Positions 18,710 to 24,773 are shown, counted from the stretch's first letter. The stretch is 64,000 bases of DNA from Aquimarina sp. MAR_2010_214 (GCF_002846555.1 NZ_PJMS01000001.1:3844001-3908000), one strand, 5' to 3'. The notes: a model not told the origin generated them from the sequence alone. Program-made: numbers and translations.

Positions 18710-18949
18710 TTAATCTTCTCTATAAAACCCAAAAGTAAACGCTACCGACTCTACATAAACAAAACTTTCCAAATGTATATTATATTCAATTGGAGCATTT
18801 AATTTTTTCATTACGCCAATTGTTCTGTATAATTTAGTTTTAGAAATTCCTAAACGAAAGGCAAAGTCTTCTGGTGTACCTGTTGCCTGCAAACGAATTA
18901 GTTGATCAATCCGTTCTATGATTTCGATATGTTTGATGATAATATTCAT
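18710..18949 (-). CDS. Small HTH protein
   Basis: A 79-residue protein with an HTH-11/DeoR-like motif: IERIDQLIRLQATGTPEDFA then RLGISKTKLYRTIGVMKKL, and a C-terminal YVESVAFTFGFYRED strand. This type is frequent in Bacteroidetes and is usually thought to be regulatory. A decayed close relative lies at 28938-29130, at the other side of the tRNA array. Target unknown. Confidence 0.7.
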   Translation of the reverse strand: MNIIIKHIEIIERIDQLIRLQATGTPEDFAFRLGISKTKLYRTIGVMKKLNAPIEYNIHLESFVYVESVAFTFGFYRED

Positions 18950-19113
18950 GATGTGTTTTCCCTTTAGAGGATTACTTTCAATCTTCTTTAGTTTGCTTCA
19001 AATATTGGAATGGTTTACGTTTATTTTCCTTTAATGAAAGTTTGTTACGTTATATATGATGTTGTAATAAAAATGCACCAGCTGCTATAAAAACCAGTGC
19101 ATTCTTTTCACAC

Positions 19114-20238
19114 CTACCTATTCACAGAGAATATGTCCTTCAATTGTTTTACCATACCACCGTCTCCAGAGACACTAATCTCACCGATTTTGTCAGCAAT
19201 TTTCTCTACATACTCCATTTCTTTAAGTTTGTAGAGCATTTCATTATCTTCCATAAGTTTGGCAGTATTTAGCAAACTACGGGTAGAGGCTGTCTCTTCA
19301 CGACGAGTAATGATATTGGCTTGCGCTCTTTTTTGAGCGATCAATACTTGGTTCATGATATCTTTCATTTCACCGGTCAAGATCACATCACGGATACCAC
19401 AGTTTAGGATTTTTACACCTAGTTTAGAAGCTTCTGTTTTTGTGTCTTCAAATACTGCTTGTGCAATACTTTCTTTACGTTCTAAAAGCTCATCCAAAGT
19501 ATAAGTACCTACATAAGTACGTAATACTAATTGCATGGCGATATACAATTGTTTTTCGTAGTCTTTATTATCCAATAAAGCTTTTTCAATATCAGTAACT
19601 TTATACTGTGTATAAAAGTTGATACGAACTGCTGCTTTATCTTTAGTCAACAATTCCTGGCCCGAAATTTCTAGTTGCAATTGACGTAAATCTGCTTTAG
19701 CAATCTTGATAGAAGTATCATTTCTCCAGAAACGGTATGTACCACTTTCTAAAGTTTTGGTATACACATCATCTACAATCAATACTGCTTTTTCATAAGC
19801 AGCTACCTCGAATGCTCTGATGTATTTAGTCAACGCATAATGGCTAAACAATGATTTATCAATCTTTTCGGTGATATAAATCTTACTTAAATCTGCTGAT
19901 GCAAATTCATAATCAATCAATCCTTTCCAGTAGACATAACGACCGGCGGATAATGTATTTTTGAAATTACCATTCTCGTACATCAGCACGATCTCATTAT
20001 CTTTTACTTCAATTAGATGTAGCATGGCTTCCAACTCCTTGTCTTGTAGTAAGAGTTCCAGTGCTACTGGTGCTGCAAAAGGTTTTGTAAGATCATATTG
20101 TATTACCCTTTCATTAAACCCTAACCAATGGATTCCTTTGGTAATTGCACGATGGTAATCTCCTTTTTTGAAAACTAAACCTACTTTGCCCGCATTAATT
20201 CTTACTCGTTTCATTTTTTTACTTTTTAAATTAAACAT
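19114..20238 (-). CDS. Slipin (SPFH/band 7 family) protein
   Basis: A 374-residue slipin without an evident N-terminal membrane helix. The SPFH core runs from about residue 145 (AAYEKAVLIVDDVYTKTLESG) through INFYTQYKVTDIEKALLDN, LVLRTYVGTYTLDELLERKE and KLGVKILNCGIRDVILTGEM; the end is a coiled coil (IITRREETASTRSLLNTAKL). Slipins of this kind recur next to RtcB genes in many bacteria. Their molecular role there is unknown; a scaffold for RNA repair is a guess. The start lies 13 bases before an alternative Met (MKRVRINAGK). Confidence 0.88.
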   Translation of the reverse strand: MFNLKSKKMKRVRINAGKVGLVFKKGDYHRAITKGIHWLGFNERVIQYDLTKPFAAPVALELLLQDKELEAMLHLIEVKDNEIVLMYENGNFKNTLSAGRYVYWKGLIDYEFASADLSKIYITEKIDKSLFSHYALTKYIRAFEVAAYEKAVLIVDDVYTKTLESGTYRFWRNDTSIKIAKADLRQLQLEISGQELLTKDKAAVRINFYTQYKVTDIEKALLDNKDYEKQLYIAMQLVLRTYVGTYTLDELLERKESIAQAVFEDTKTEASKLGVKILNCGIRDVILTGEMKDIMNQVLIAQKRAQANIITRREETASTRSLLNTAKLMEDNEMLYKLKEMEYVEKIADKIGEISVSGDGGMVKQLKDIFSVNR

Positions 20239-20640
20239 TCATTAGATGACAATTCCTGTAACAGAGACCTTGTCTACTTTAATCCAGAACCACGGGTATA
20301 GTCCTTGCTCAAAGTATATTTTAATTGATTCCCAGAATCAAGTATTTGTTTTATAAAAAAACAATGAAAGCAAATCATCTTTCCTGTGCGGAAATATTAG
20401 TTTGATATATCTTCAATAACAGGTTTTAGGTAAAAAAAATAAAAGAGAGTATTACCATATAAAGGATAATAGTATCTAATATCTGAATAAAAAAAAGCAG
20501 CTATTTCAAATCATAACGACACCAATATTTCAAAGTACTTTCAAGATTGTTGATATTGTAAGAGTACTATATCAACCGATTTGCAATCACAATTTTTGTC
20601 ATATTTAACAGCGTGACAGGCTGGCGACCAGTTTTAAAAG
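20239..20640. promoter_or_regulatory. Slipin upstream region
   Basis: A 400-base gap. The only clear signal is a 15 bp palindrome TTTCC-TGTGC-GGAAA at 20380-20394, about 140 bases before the slipin start, followed on the minus strand by GATTTG. The TACGCA operator seen elsewhere in the island is not present here. Confidence 0.35.
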
Positions 20641-20674
20641 ATAATCAGCTTTAGAAAATGGAGTATCAGTCCAT

Positions 20675-20760
20675 ATCCTACGTTATGAGCGTAGTGCTCT
20701 ACCAACTGAGCTACGAAGCCTAAAATAGGTGGCCCCGACAGGAATCGAACCTGTGCATCC
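20675..20760 (-). tRNA. Circularly permuted tRNA-Met(CAU)
   Basis: Read on the minus strand, the 3' part comes first: variable GATGC, T stem ACAGG-TTCGATT-CCTGT and acceptor CGGGGCC plus A73 (20730-20759); a 9-base linker CCTATTTTA follows; then the 5' part GGCTTCG-TA, D arm GCTC-AGTTGGTA-GAGC, anticodon arm CTACG-CTCATAA-CGTAG and GAT (20675-20720). Both joints carry GGAT. Joining gives a full 73-nt cloverleaf; the acceptor pairs at all 7 positions including three G-U. Anticodon CAU means Met, or Ile if modified. Read in normal order no acceptor or T arm forms. Confidence 0.8.
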
Positions 20761-20835
20761 AAATGTCTGTTGTTCTAACCGCTGAACTATCTCAATTAAG
20801 AGAGTGGGAATCGAACCCACGACCTACAGATCCGG
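20760..20835 (-). tRNA. Permuted tRNA-Asn-like gene, possibly decayed
   Basis: The 3' part (A38, TCTGT, AGGTC, GTGGG-TTCGATT-CCCAC, TCTC) precedes the 5' part (GAGA-TA-GTTC-AGCGGTTA-GAAC-A-ACAGA-C). ACAGA/TCTGT pairs perfectly, as does acceptor GAGA/TCTC, and the sequence is otherwise like tRNA-Asn. But only TTAATT separates the acceptor halves, so three acceptor pairs are missing, and the anticodon itself cannot be reconstructed from the flanks. GGAT again occurs at both break points. It may be a degraded relative of the adjacent permuted tRNA or need unknown processing. Confidence 0.5.
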
Positions 20836-21128
20836 TGGCTATTTTTTGGTGAATAGCCAAAACCTTCAAGCCAAGTTGTATATGAAGTGATGATACAAAC
20901 TTTGCAATACCTCATACAATGGTGCTATACAGAAACACTCAACAAGACTCGCTTGATATTTTAATGAACTTATATTTTGTAGCGCTTCTTCTTTTACCAT
21001 CAGCGCTGAGTTTTAAGCTAAAGAGGTTCTTTATCATAGCCCTGCTACTTACCCTATATTGTAGCAGGGCACTACTTCAAACCCTTGGATATACCCCATA
21101 AACCAGAGGGCCTGTTTTAATTACACAA
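20836..21128 (-). other. Leader between operator and permuted tRNAs
   Basis: Contains a perfect 10 bp hairpin GCCCTGCTAC / GTAGCAGGGC (21039-21070), a segment CCTCTTTAGCTTAAAA (minus strand near 21015-21035) that copies the 5' end of the split tRNA at 31886, and a hairpin TGGCTATT / AATAGCCA (about 20838-20860). A 60-codon frame on the plus strand (20919-21101) covers these structures and is probably not a gene. Confidence 0.4.
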
Positions 21129-21165
21129 CAAAGATGAAATCATACTACGCAGTATTTTTGCGTAG
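21129..21165 (-). promoter_or_regulatory. Island operator/promoter 1
   Basis: Inverted repeat CTACGCA-N7-TGCGTAG (21145-21165), followed on the minus strand after exactly 13 bases by TTTG (21129-21132), the end of a -7 box. Same architecture as the promoters at 30928 and 31906. It points toward the permuted tRNAs. Confidence 0.75.
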
Positions 21166-21174
21166 ATAAAAAAA

Positions 21175-21351
21175 TCACTTATGCAAGATGCGATGTCTAT
21201 CATTTTTGCTGCTTACCTTCTTAGTTTCTGAAGGGTACAAAGCTTTACTCATCGCTTTGACATAATTTGACATCCACTTTGATAACACTCTAGTAATCAA
21301 AAGTTTAATAGAATTCATTTTTCCTTTGGTAATAGTAAAGTGAGTTTCCAT
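21175..21351 (-). CDS. Possible small basic protein, 58 residues
   Basis: ATG at 21351 to TGA at 21175 encodes METHFTITKGKMNSIKLL... ending NDRHRILHK, with 12 Lys/Arg and no acidic cluster. It lies between tRNA-Phe and island promoter 1, on the array strand. No family recognised; basic charge would suit RNA binding, as for the 74-residue protein beside RtcB. Confidence 0.4.
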   Translation of the reverse strand: METHFTITKGKMNSIKLLITRVLSKWMSNYVKAMSKALYPSETKKVSSKNDRHRILHK

Positions 21352-21393
21352 AATAATTAGATGAATTGGTTAAACATTGTTTTAAAAAATCAG

Positions 21394-21517
21394 TGGAACA
21401 GATAGGATTAGCTCATTGGATTATTATTTTTTAAATAGGTATTCGTGAATGGCTGCATTTCGGACCTATATCTTCGGATCTTCAATCCGACGCATTGACC
21501 AACTTTGCTACTGTTCC
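21394..21517 (-). tRNA. tRNA-Phe(GAA) with T-loop intron
   Basis: Exon 1: GGAACAG-TA, D arm with GTTGG, anticodon arm TCGGA-TTGAAGA-TCCGA, AGAT, ATAGG, TCCGAA. Exon 2: T, CCTAT, CTGTTCC, A73. Without the 51 nt insertion the acceptor (GGAACAG/CTGTTCC) and T stem (ATAGG/CCTAT) are perfect; with it neither forms at normal spacing. Confidence 0.87.
21408..21458 (-). other. 51 nt intron in T loop of tRNA-Phe
   Basis: Starts ATGC-A-GCCATTCACGAAT and ends CCAATGAGCTAA, inserted between nucleotides 59 and 60. Shares the start and end pattern with three other introns in this array. Confidence 0.8.
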
Positions 21518-21522
21518 TTTTG

Positions 21523-21595
21523 GGTGTACTCCGGGACTCGAACCCTGTTCCTCCCGTTCACAGCGGGGTGCTTTACCAGATAAGCTAGAGACACC
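21523..21595 (-). tRNA. tRNA-His(GUG)
   Basis: Uninterrupted, with extra G-1 opposite C73, anticodon arm CCCCG-CTGTGAA-CGGGA and T arm CAGGG-TTCGAGT-CCCGG. The acceptor GTGTCTC / AGTACAC has two mismatches near its base, so it may be partly degenerate. Confidence 0.8.
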
Positions 21596-21601
21596 ATTTT
21601 G

Positions 21602-21719
21602 ATGACCTGAAAGGATTGTTCATTGATCTCTATTGTTTTAAGAAATCACGAATGCGGGGCATTTCGAACCTTTACACCAAGAGTCAAAGTCTTGGATGCT
21701 GCCGTTACATCACAGGTCA
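21602..21719 (-). tRNA. tRNA-Gln(UUG) with T-loop intron
   Basis: Exon 1: TGACCTG, D arm with GG, anticodon arm CAAGA-CTTTGAC-TCTTG, GTGT, AAAGG, TTCGAA. Exon 2: T, CCTTT, CAGGTCA, T73. Removing 47 nt restores a perfect acceptor (TGACCTG/CAGGTCA) and T stem (AAAGG/CCTTT). Confidence 0.87.
21616..21662 (-). other. 47 nt intron in T loop of tRNA-Gln
   Basis: Starts ATGC-CCC-GCATTCGTGAT and ends ATCAATGAACAA. The segment TTCGTGAT can pair with ATCAATGAA with one bulge, bringing the splice sites together. Confidence 0.8.
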
Positions 21720-21724
21720 ATTTG

Positions 21725-21796
21725 TAAGCTCAATAGGACTCGAACCTATACTTCAAGGGTCGTAACCTTGGGTGCTTCCGTTTACACCATGAGCCC
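21725..21796 (-). tRNA. tRNA-Arg(ACG)
   Basis: Uninterrupted: GGGCTCA / TGAGCTT acceptor (two G-U pairs), anticodon arm CAAGG-TTACGAC-CCTTG, T arm ATAGG-TTCGAGT-CCTAT, A73. Confidence 0.88.
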
Positions 21797-21803
21797 ATAC
21801 TCG

Positions 21804-21877
21804 TACTCCACCTTGGATTCGAACCAAGACTGCACGGGGCTTAAACCCGATGCCTCTTCCAGTTGGGCTAGTGGAGC
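21804..21877 (-). tRNA. tRNA-Leu(UAA) with short variable loop
   Basis: Acceptor GCTCCAC / GTGGAGT, anticodon arm TCGGG-TTTAAGC-CCCGT, variable GCAGT, T arm CTTGG-TTCGAAT-CCAAG. Bacterial tRNA-Leu normally has a long variable arm; here it is only 5 nt. Confidence 0.85.
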
Positions 21878-21881
21878 ATTG

Positions 21882-21955
21882 TACAGGGAGAGAGGCTCGA
21901 ACTCTCAAGATCCTGATTCTAAGTCAGGCGCGTTTGCCAGTTTCGCCATCCCTGC
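21882..21955 (-). tRNA. tRNA-Leu(UAG) with short variable loop
   Basis: Acceptor GCAGGGA / TCCCTGT, D stem GCG/CGC, anticodon arm CCTGA-CTTAGAA-TCAGG, variable ATCTT, T arm GAGAG-TTCGAGC-CTCTC. Again lacks the long variable arm expected of tRNA-Leu. Confidence 0.85.
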
Positions 21956-22041
21956 ATTTGTTATATTAGAGTGTTCGCCAACACGCCATCTGGCCCGTTC
22001 TCTATAAATGTCTACCAGACATTTTTTCACACTCCGTCCTG
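21956..22041 (-). repeat. Hairpin spacer inside the tRNA array
   Basis: Contains AAATGTCT-GGT-AGACATTT and the segment GGCGTGTTGGCGA, both similar in style to the hairpin block at 7690-7830. It separates tRNA-Glu from tRNA-Leu and may mark an old recombination joint. Confidence 0.5.
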
Positions 22042-22113
22042 TACTCCATAAGGGAATCGAACCCTTGTCTTCCGATAGAAAGTCGGATGCACTAACCACT
22101 ATGCTAATGGAGC
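22042..22113 (-). tRNA. tRNA-Glu(UUC)
   Basis: Uninterrupted: acceptor GCTCCAT / ATGGAGT, anticodon arm TCCGA-CTTTCTA-TCGGA, T arm AAGGG-TTCGATT-CCCTT, A73. Confidence 0.9.
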
Positions 22114-22119
22114 AATTTG

Positions 22120-22243
22120 TCTAGAGAGCAGGATTAGTTCATAAGGTTAATATTTGATAATTAGGAACTCATGAATGCTACGCATTTCGAACCTACAACC
22201 TCCCGCGTCCAAGGCGGGTAAACTACCATTGTTATATCTCTAG
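22120..22243 (-). tRNA. tRNA-Pro(UGG) with T-loop intron
   Basis: Exon 1: CTAGAGA-TA, D arm with GG, anticodon arm CCCGC-CTTGGAC-GCGGG, AGGTT, GTAGG, TTCGAA. Exon 2: T, CCTGC, TCTCTAG, A73. Removing 52 nt restores a perfect acceptor (CTAGAGA/TCTCTAG) and a T stem GTAGG/CCTGC with one G-U. Confidence 0.87.
22134..22185 (-). other. 52 nt intron in T loop of tRNA-Pro
   Basis: Starts ATGC-GTA-GCATTCATGAG and ends TTATGAACTAA, between nucleotides 59 and 60. TTCAT near the start can pair with ATGAA near the end. Confidence 0.8.
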
Positions 22244-22256
22244 ATTGTTATTGCAG

Positions 22257-23570
22257 TGGTACGTTAAAGGCACATCGTTTACAAAGTTAAAGGGACATAG
22301 TTTACACTTTTTAAGGCATAATTTGAGAGGAAAATCAAATTATCATGCCTTGGAAAACCACAACAACTATGGAACAGAAAATTGAATTTATCTGTGAATG
22401 GCGAACAGGAAAATATACCATCACAGAATTATCTAAAAGCTTTGGAATCTCCAGACCAACGGCCTACAAATTGATTCAGCGATTCGAAAATCAAGGCTAT
22501 GAAGGCTTAAAAGAACAATCCAGAGTACCAGGTAAACATCCTAATGCAACCTCTGAAAATATCGTTAAAAGTATTATCAAATTAAAAGAAAAGCACAAGC
22601 TTTGGGGAGCTAAAAAAATCAGAATATTATTGTTTAAAGAGTTTACTGAACAACAAATCCCTTCTGTGGTTACTGTGCATAATATTCTTCGAAAAAATGG
22701 TTTGGTATCTCCTCAAAAACGAATGCGAAGAGTAAAACCTGTATTCCCCATTTTTGATCCAAAATCCTGTAATGAAGTATGGAGTGCTGATTATAAAGGA
22801 AAGTTTTTAATGGGTAATAAAATCTATTGTCATCCACTAACCATTGCGGACTCTAAAAGTCGATTTCTATTCACTGCTAAAGGTCATTATAAAGAAACGC
22901 TAAAAGCAGCCAAAGCTGAGTTTACAAAGGTTTTTAGAACATATGGAATCCCTAAACAAATACACACAGACAATGGAAGCCCTTTTGGATCTGTAAGAGC
23001 TATTCAACGCTATACACAATTATCTTATTGGTTTATTGAACTAGGAATCACACCTGTATTTTCTGATCCTGCTCATCCAGAACAAAATGGAAGACATGAA
23101 CGAATGCATCGTGATTTAAAAGCCGCTTGTGCTAAACCTTCAGCTTACGATTTAAAAGCACAACAACGGCGCTTAAATCACTTCGTAAAAGAGTATAATA
23201 CTATCAGACCACATGAAGCTTTAGAAATGAAAACACCTGCTGATATACACGACTTTTCCTGTAGACCATTCCCCGAAAAAATATCTAATTTTGATTACGA
23301 CACCAACCTTAAAGTACTTAAAGTAACCAAGAGTGGAGCTATTAGATGGAAGTCTTATTATTGGGTATATTTAACTGCCGCATTAAAAGGGAAATATGTA
23401 GGTATACAAGAGTTAGGCAATGGTATTTGGAAAGTTTATTATAGAAATGTATTTTTAGGTTTCTTTGATCAAAGAAACCTAAGAAAGAAACAACAAGCAA
23501 CAAGATTAGAAACTAACTTAGTGTAAACACCTAATCTTTAACTTGTGTAAACTATGTATCTTAACGAACA
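22257..23570 (+). mobile_element. IS481-type insertion sequence in the tRNA array
   Basis: Imperfect terminal inverted repeats of about 30 bp: left CGTTAAAGGCACATCGTTTACA (from 22262) and right, read inward, CGTTAAGATACATAGTTTACA. A second repeat unit (GTTAAAGGGACATAGTTTACA) lies just inside the left end. It carries one transposase and abuts the 3' end of tRNA-Asp. Ends are approximate and no clear target duplication beyond CAG is seen. Confidence 0.75.
22345..23526 (+). CDS. IS481 family transposase
   Basis: A 393-residue protein: N-terminal HTH (YTITELSKSFGISRPTAYKL), a linker domain, then an rve-type DDE core with Asp in EVWSADYKGKF, Asp in QIHTDNGSPFG and Glu in HPEQNGRHERMHRDLK. It is complete and likely active. 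It is coded opposite to the tRNA array, so the insertion splits the array transcript. Confidence 0.92.
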   Translation: MPWKTTTTMEQKIEFICEWRTGKYTITELSKSFGISRPTAYKLIQRFENQGYEGLKEQSRVPGKHPNATSENIVKSIIKLKEKHKLWGAKKIRILLFKEFTEQQIPSVVTVHNILRKNGLVSPQKRMRRVKPVFPIFDPKSCNEVWSADYKGKFLMGNKIYCHPLTIADSKSRFLFTAKGHYKETLKAAKAEFTKVFRTYGIPKQIHTDNGSPFGSVRAIQRYTQLSYWFIELGITPVFSDPAHPEQNGRHERMHRDLKAACAKPSAYDLKAQQRRLNHFVKEYNTIRPHEALEMKTPADIHDFSCRPFPEKISNFDYDTNLKVLKVTKSGAIRWKSYYWVYLTAALKGKYVGIQELGNGIWKVYYRNVFLGFFDQRNLRKKQQATRLETNLV

Positions 23571-23643
23571 CAGTACCGACGGGATTCGAACCCGTGACCT
23601 TCCGAGAGACAGTCGGGTGCACTAGCCATTGTGCTACGGTACT
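23571..23643 (-). tRNA. tRNA-Asp(GUC)
   Basis: Uninterrupted: acceptor AGTACCG / CGGTACT, anticodon arm CCCGA-CTGTCTC-TCGGA (outermost pair C-A mismatched), T arm ACGGG-TTCGAAT-CCCGT, G73. An IS481-type element begins directly after its 3' end. Confidence 0.9.
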
Positions 23644-23648
23644 AATTG

Positions 23649-23730
23649 TGGGAGTTATAGGATTCGAACCTATTCAGCTTTCACAACAGATTTACAGTCT
23701 GCCCCAACTCTCCAACTCTGGCGAACTCCC
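23649..23730 (-). tRNA. tRNA-Tyr(GUA)
   Basis: Uninterrupted class II tRNA: acceptor GGGAGTT / AACTCCC, anticodon loop CTGTAAA, variable arm of about 14 nt, T arm ATAGG-TTCGAAT-CCTAT, A73. Confidence 0.9.
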
Positions 23731-23735
23731 ATAAG

Positions 23736-23808
23736 AGACAAGAACAGGATTTGAACCTGCAAAAAACGGTTTTGCAAACCGATGCCTTAACCATTCAGCC
23801 ACCTTGTC
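23736..23808 (-). tRNA. tRNA-Cys(GCA)
   Basis: Uninterrupted: acceptor GACAAGG / TCTTGTC, anticodon arm TCGGT-TTGCAAA-ACCGT, T arm GCAGG-TTCAAAT-CCTGT, T73. Confidence 0.9.
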
Positions 23809-23812
23809 ATTG

Positions 23813-23906
23813 CGATACTACCGGTAGGACTTGAATACCGGAACCGGATCAAGTCCGGCACAGGCTCTACTACAGCTCATCGGCGCTACCATTAAGCTAC
23901 AGTATC
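23813..23906 (-). tRNA. tRNA-like gene of unresolved identity (94 nt)
   Basis: A 7 bp acceptor (GATACTG / TAGTATC), normal positions 8-9 (TA) and a D arm with GG are clear. The rest is about 21 nt too long: the T arm reads CCGGT-N11-ACCGG, and a hairpin CCGGA-CTTGA-TCCGG sits where an anticodon or long variable arm would be. It may contain another kind of intron or be decayed. I cannot name the anticodon. Confidence 0.5.
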
Positions 23907-23913
23907 TTTATTG

Positions 23914-24049
23914 TGGAGTGCAAAGGATTTCATTGTTTGTTATTTTATTAAAAGGAATGAATGCAAAGCATTTCGAACCTTCATCACGTGCTAGACGTGA
24001 ACTCGCTTAGCAGGCGAGCATAACAAAGTCAGTATTTTCTCTACGCCCC
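23914..24049 (-). tRNA. tRNA-Ser(GCU) with T-loop intron
   Basis: Exon 1: GGGGCGT, an atypical D region lacking the usual GG, anticodon arm CTCGC-CTGCTAA-GCGAG, long variable arm with TCACG/CGTGA, GAAGG, TTCGAA. Exon 2: T, CCTTT, GCACTCC, A73. Removing 44 nt restores the T stem GAAGG/CCTTT and an acceptor with one mismatch and two G-U pairs. Confidence 0.78.
23928..23971 (-). other. 44 nt intron in T loop of tRNA-Ser(GCU)
   Basis: Starts ATGC-TTT-GCATTCATTCC and ends ACAATGAAA, between nucleotides 59 and 60. TTCATT near the start pairs with AATGAA at the end. Confidence 0.75.
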
Positions 24050-24053
24050 ATAG

Positions 24054-24190
24054 CGGAAGAAGTGGGAATCGAACCCACACGAGTCATTAGCTCCTAACAG
24101 TTTTAACTCCTGGCTTCTATTGCCTTTTGGTTTCGTTGAATCGCAAGCTTATTTCAAGACTGCGGCCACCACCTATTGGCTTGTCCTTCC
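24054..24190 (-). tRNA. tRNA-Ser(UGA) with anticodon-loop intron
   Basis: Acceptor GGAAGGA / TTCTTCC (one G-U), anticodon stem GCAGT / ACTGT, loop CTTGAAA, variable arm with GAG/CTC, T arm GTGGG-TTCGATT-CCCAC, G73. A 50 nt insertion separates the loop from the 3' strand of the anticodon stem. The long variable arm supports Ser. Confidence 0.8.
24102..24151 (-). other. 50 nt intron in anticodon loop of tRNA-Ser(UGA)
   Basis: The run AAA occurs at both borders, so the cut is anywhere from 36/37 to 38/39; the canonical nuclear and archaeal site 37/38 is inside that range. The insert contains GGC-AATAGAA-GCC and has no similarity to the T-loop introns at its 5' end. It is too short for a group I intron. 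Confidence 0.7.
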
Positions 24191-24196
24191 GTAAAG

Positions 24197-24270
24197 TTGA
24201 CGTAGTAGGGCTTGAACCTACATAACCTCGGTTAAAAGCCGAGTGCTTTATCCAATTAAGCTACACGTCA
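24197..24270 (-). tRNA. tRNA-Lys(UUU), first of the array
   Basis: Uninterrupted: acceptor TGACGTG / TACGTCA, anticodon arm CTCGG-CTTTTAA-CCGAG, T arm GTAGG-TTCAAGC-CCTAC, A73. It is the most upstream gene of the minus-strand array. Confidence 0.92.
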
Positions 24271-24310
24271 ATGTGTTTAATTTTTCAATATGTCAATGAA
24301 CTATGGCAAT

Positions 24311-24343
24311 AAAAAAAGACGCCTTGTCTGGGCGTCTTCTTAT
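24311..24343 (-). terminator. Intrinsic terminator, minus strand, before the tRNA array
   Basis: On the minus strand AAGACGCC-CAGACAA-GGCGTCTT is followed by a T run. It lies about 45 bases upstream of tRNA-Lys and could limit read-through into the array or act as an attenuator. Confidence 0.75.
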
Positions 24344-24773
24344 ATATCTTGATGAATGTTTAAGTTATGTTCTTATCATCATCCTTTCTATAAAATAGAC
24401 ACCTTTCTTTATGTTCTTATCAGAACAATATTCTCTTTGCTCACTAAAGAGGCGATTTAAAATATGTAGTAAATTATTCGGTATCATTTTTATACGTTTT
24501 ATAATTATTTATAGTAATGCAATCTTCATTATTAGTTTTGTTTTGATTGCGATGCAAAGATTCAACCATTATTTCAAATCGGCAAACTTTTTTTAATATA
24601 TTTTATTGATAATCAATTAGTTATGATTAAAATTAGATATAGGAATCCCTGTCCGTTTTTCAACGGATTTTGGATAGTTGCAGTAATCGTCTGTCTCCCT
24701 GATGCTTACTTTCCAAATACTAATCTTTATGTGCTAATTAACTTTTATTCATTATTCTAAAAAAAAATCATAA

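Noticed and set aside
20919-21101. 60-codon hydrophobic frame on the plus strand
   Set aside because: It covers a perfect hairpin and a tRNA-like segment in the leader of the permuted tRNAs; no support for translation.
21696-22099. Overlapping frames on both strands through the tRNA array (21696-22007 and 21905-22099)
   Set aside because: They run through five tRNA genes; peptides such as NRTRTYTSRVV are a known by-product of tRNA sequence.
23543-23734. 63-codon frame on the plus strand
   Set aside because: It is the reverse of tRNA-Asp and tRNA-Tyr.
24102-24151. Group I intron in tRNA-Ser(UGA)
   Set aside because: Fifty bases are far too few for the group I core.
21394-24190. Interrupted tRNAs as simple pseudogenes
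   Set aside because: Both halves keep compensating pairs in acceptor and T stems, and the insertions share sequence; random decay would not do this.
24411-24596. 61-codon frame upstream of the array
   Set aside because: AT-rich, no start context, no recognisable protein content.
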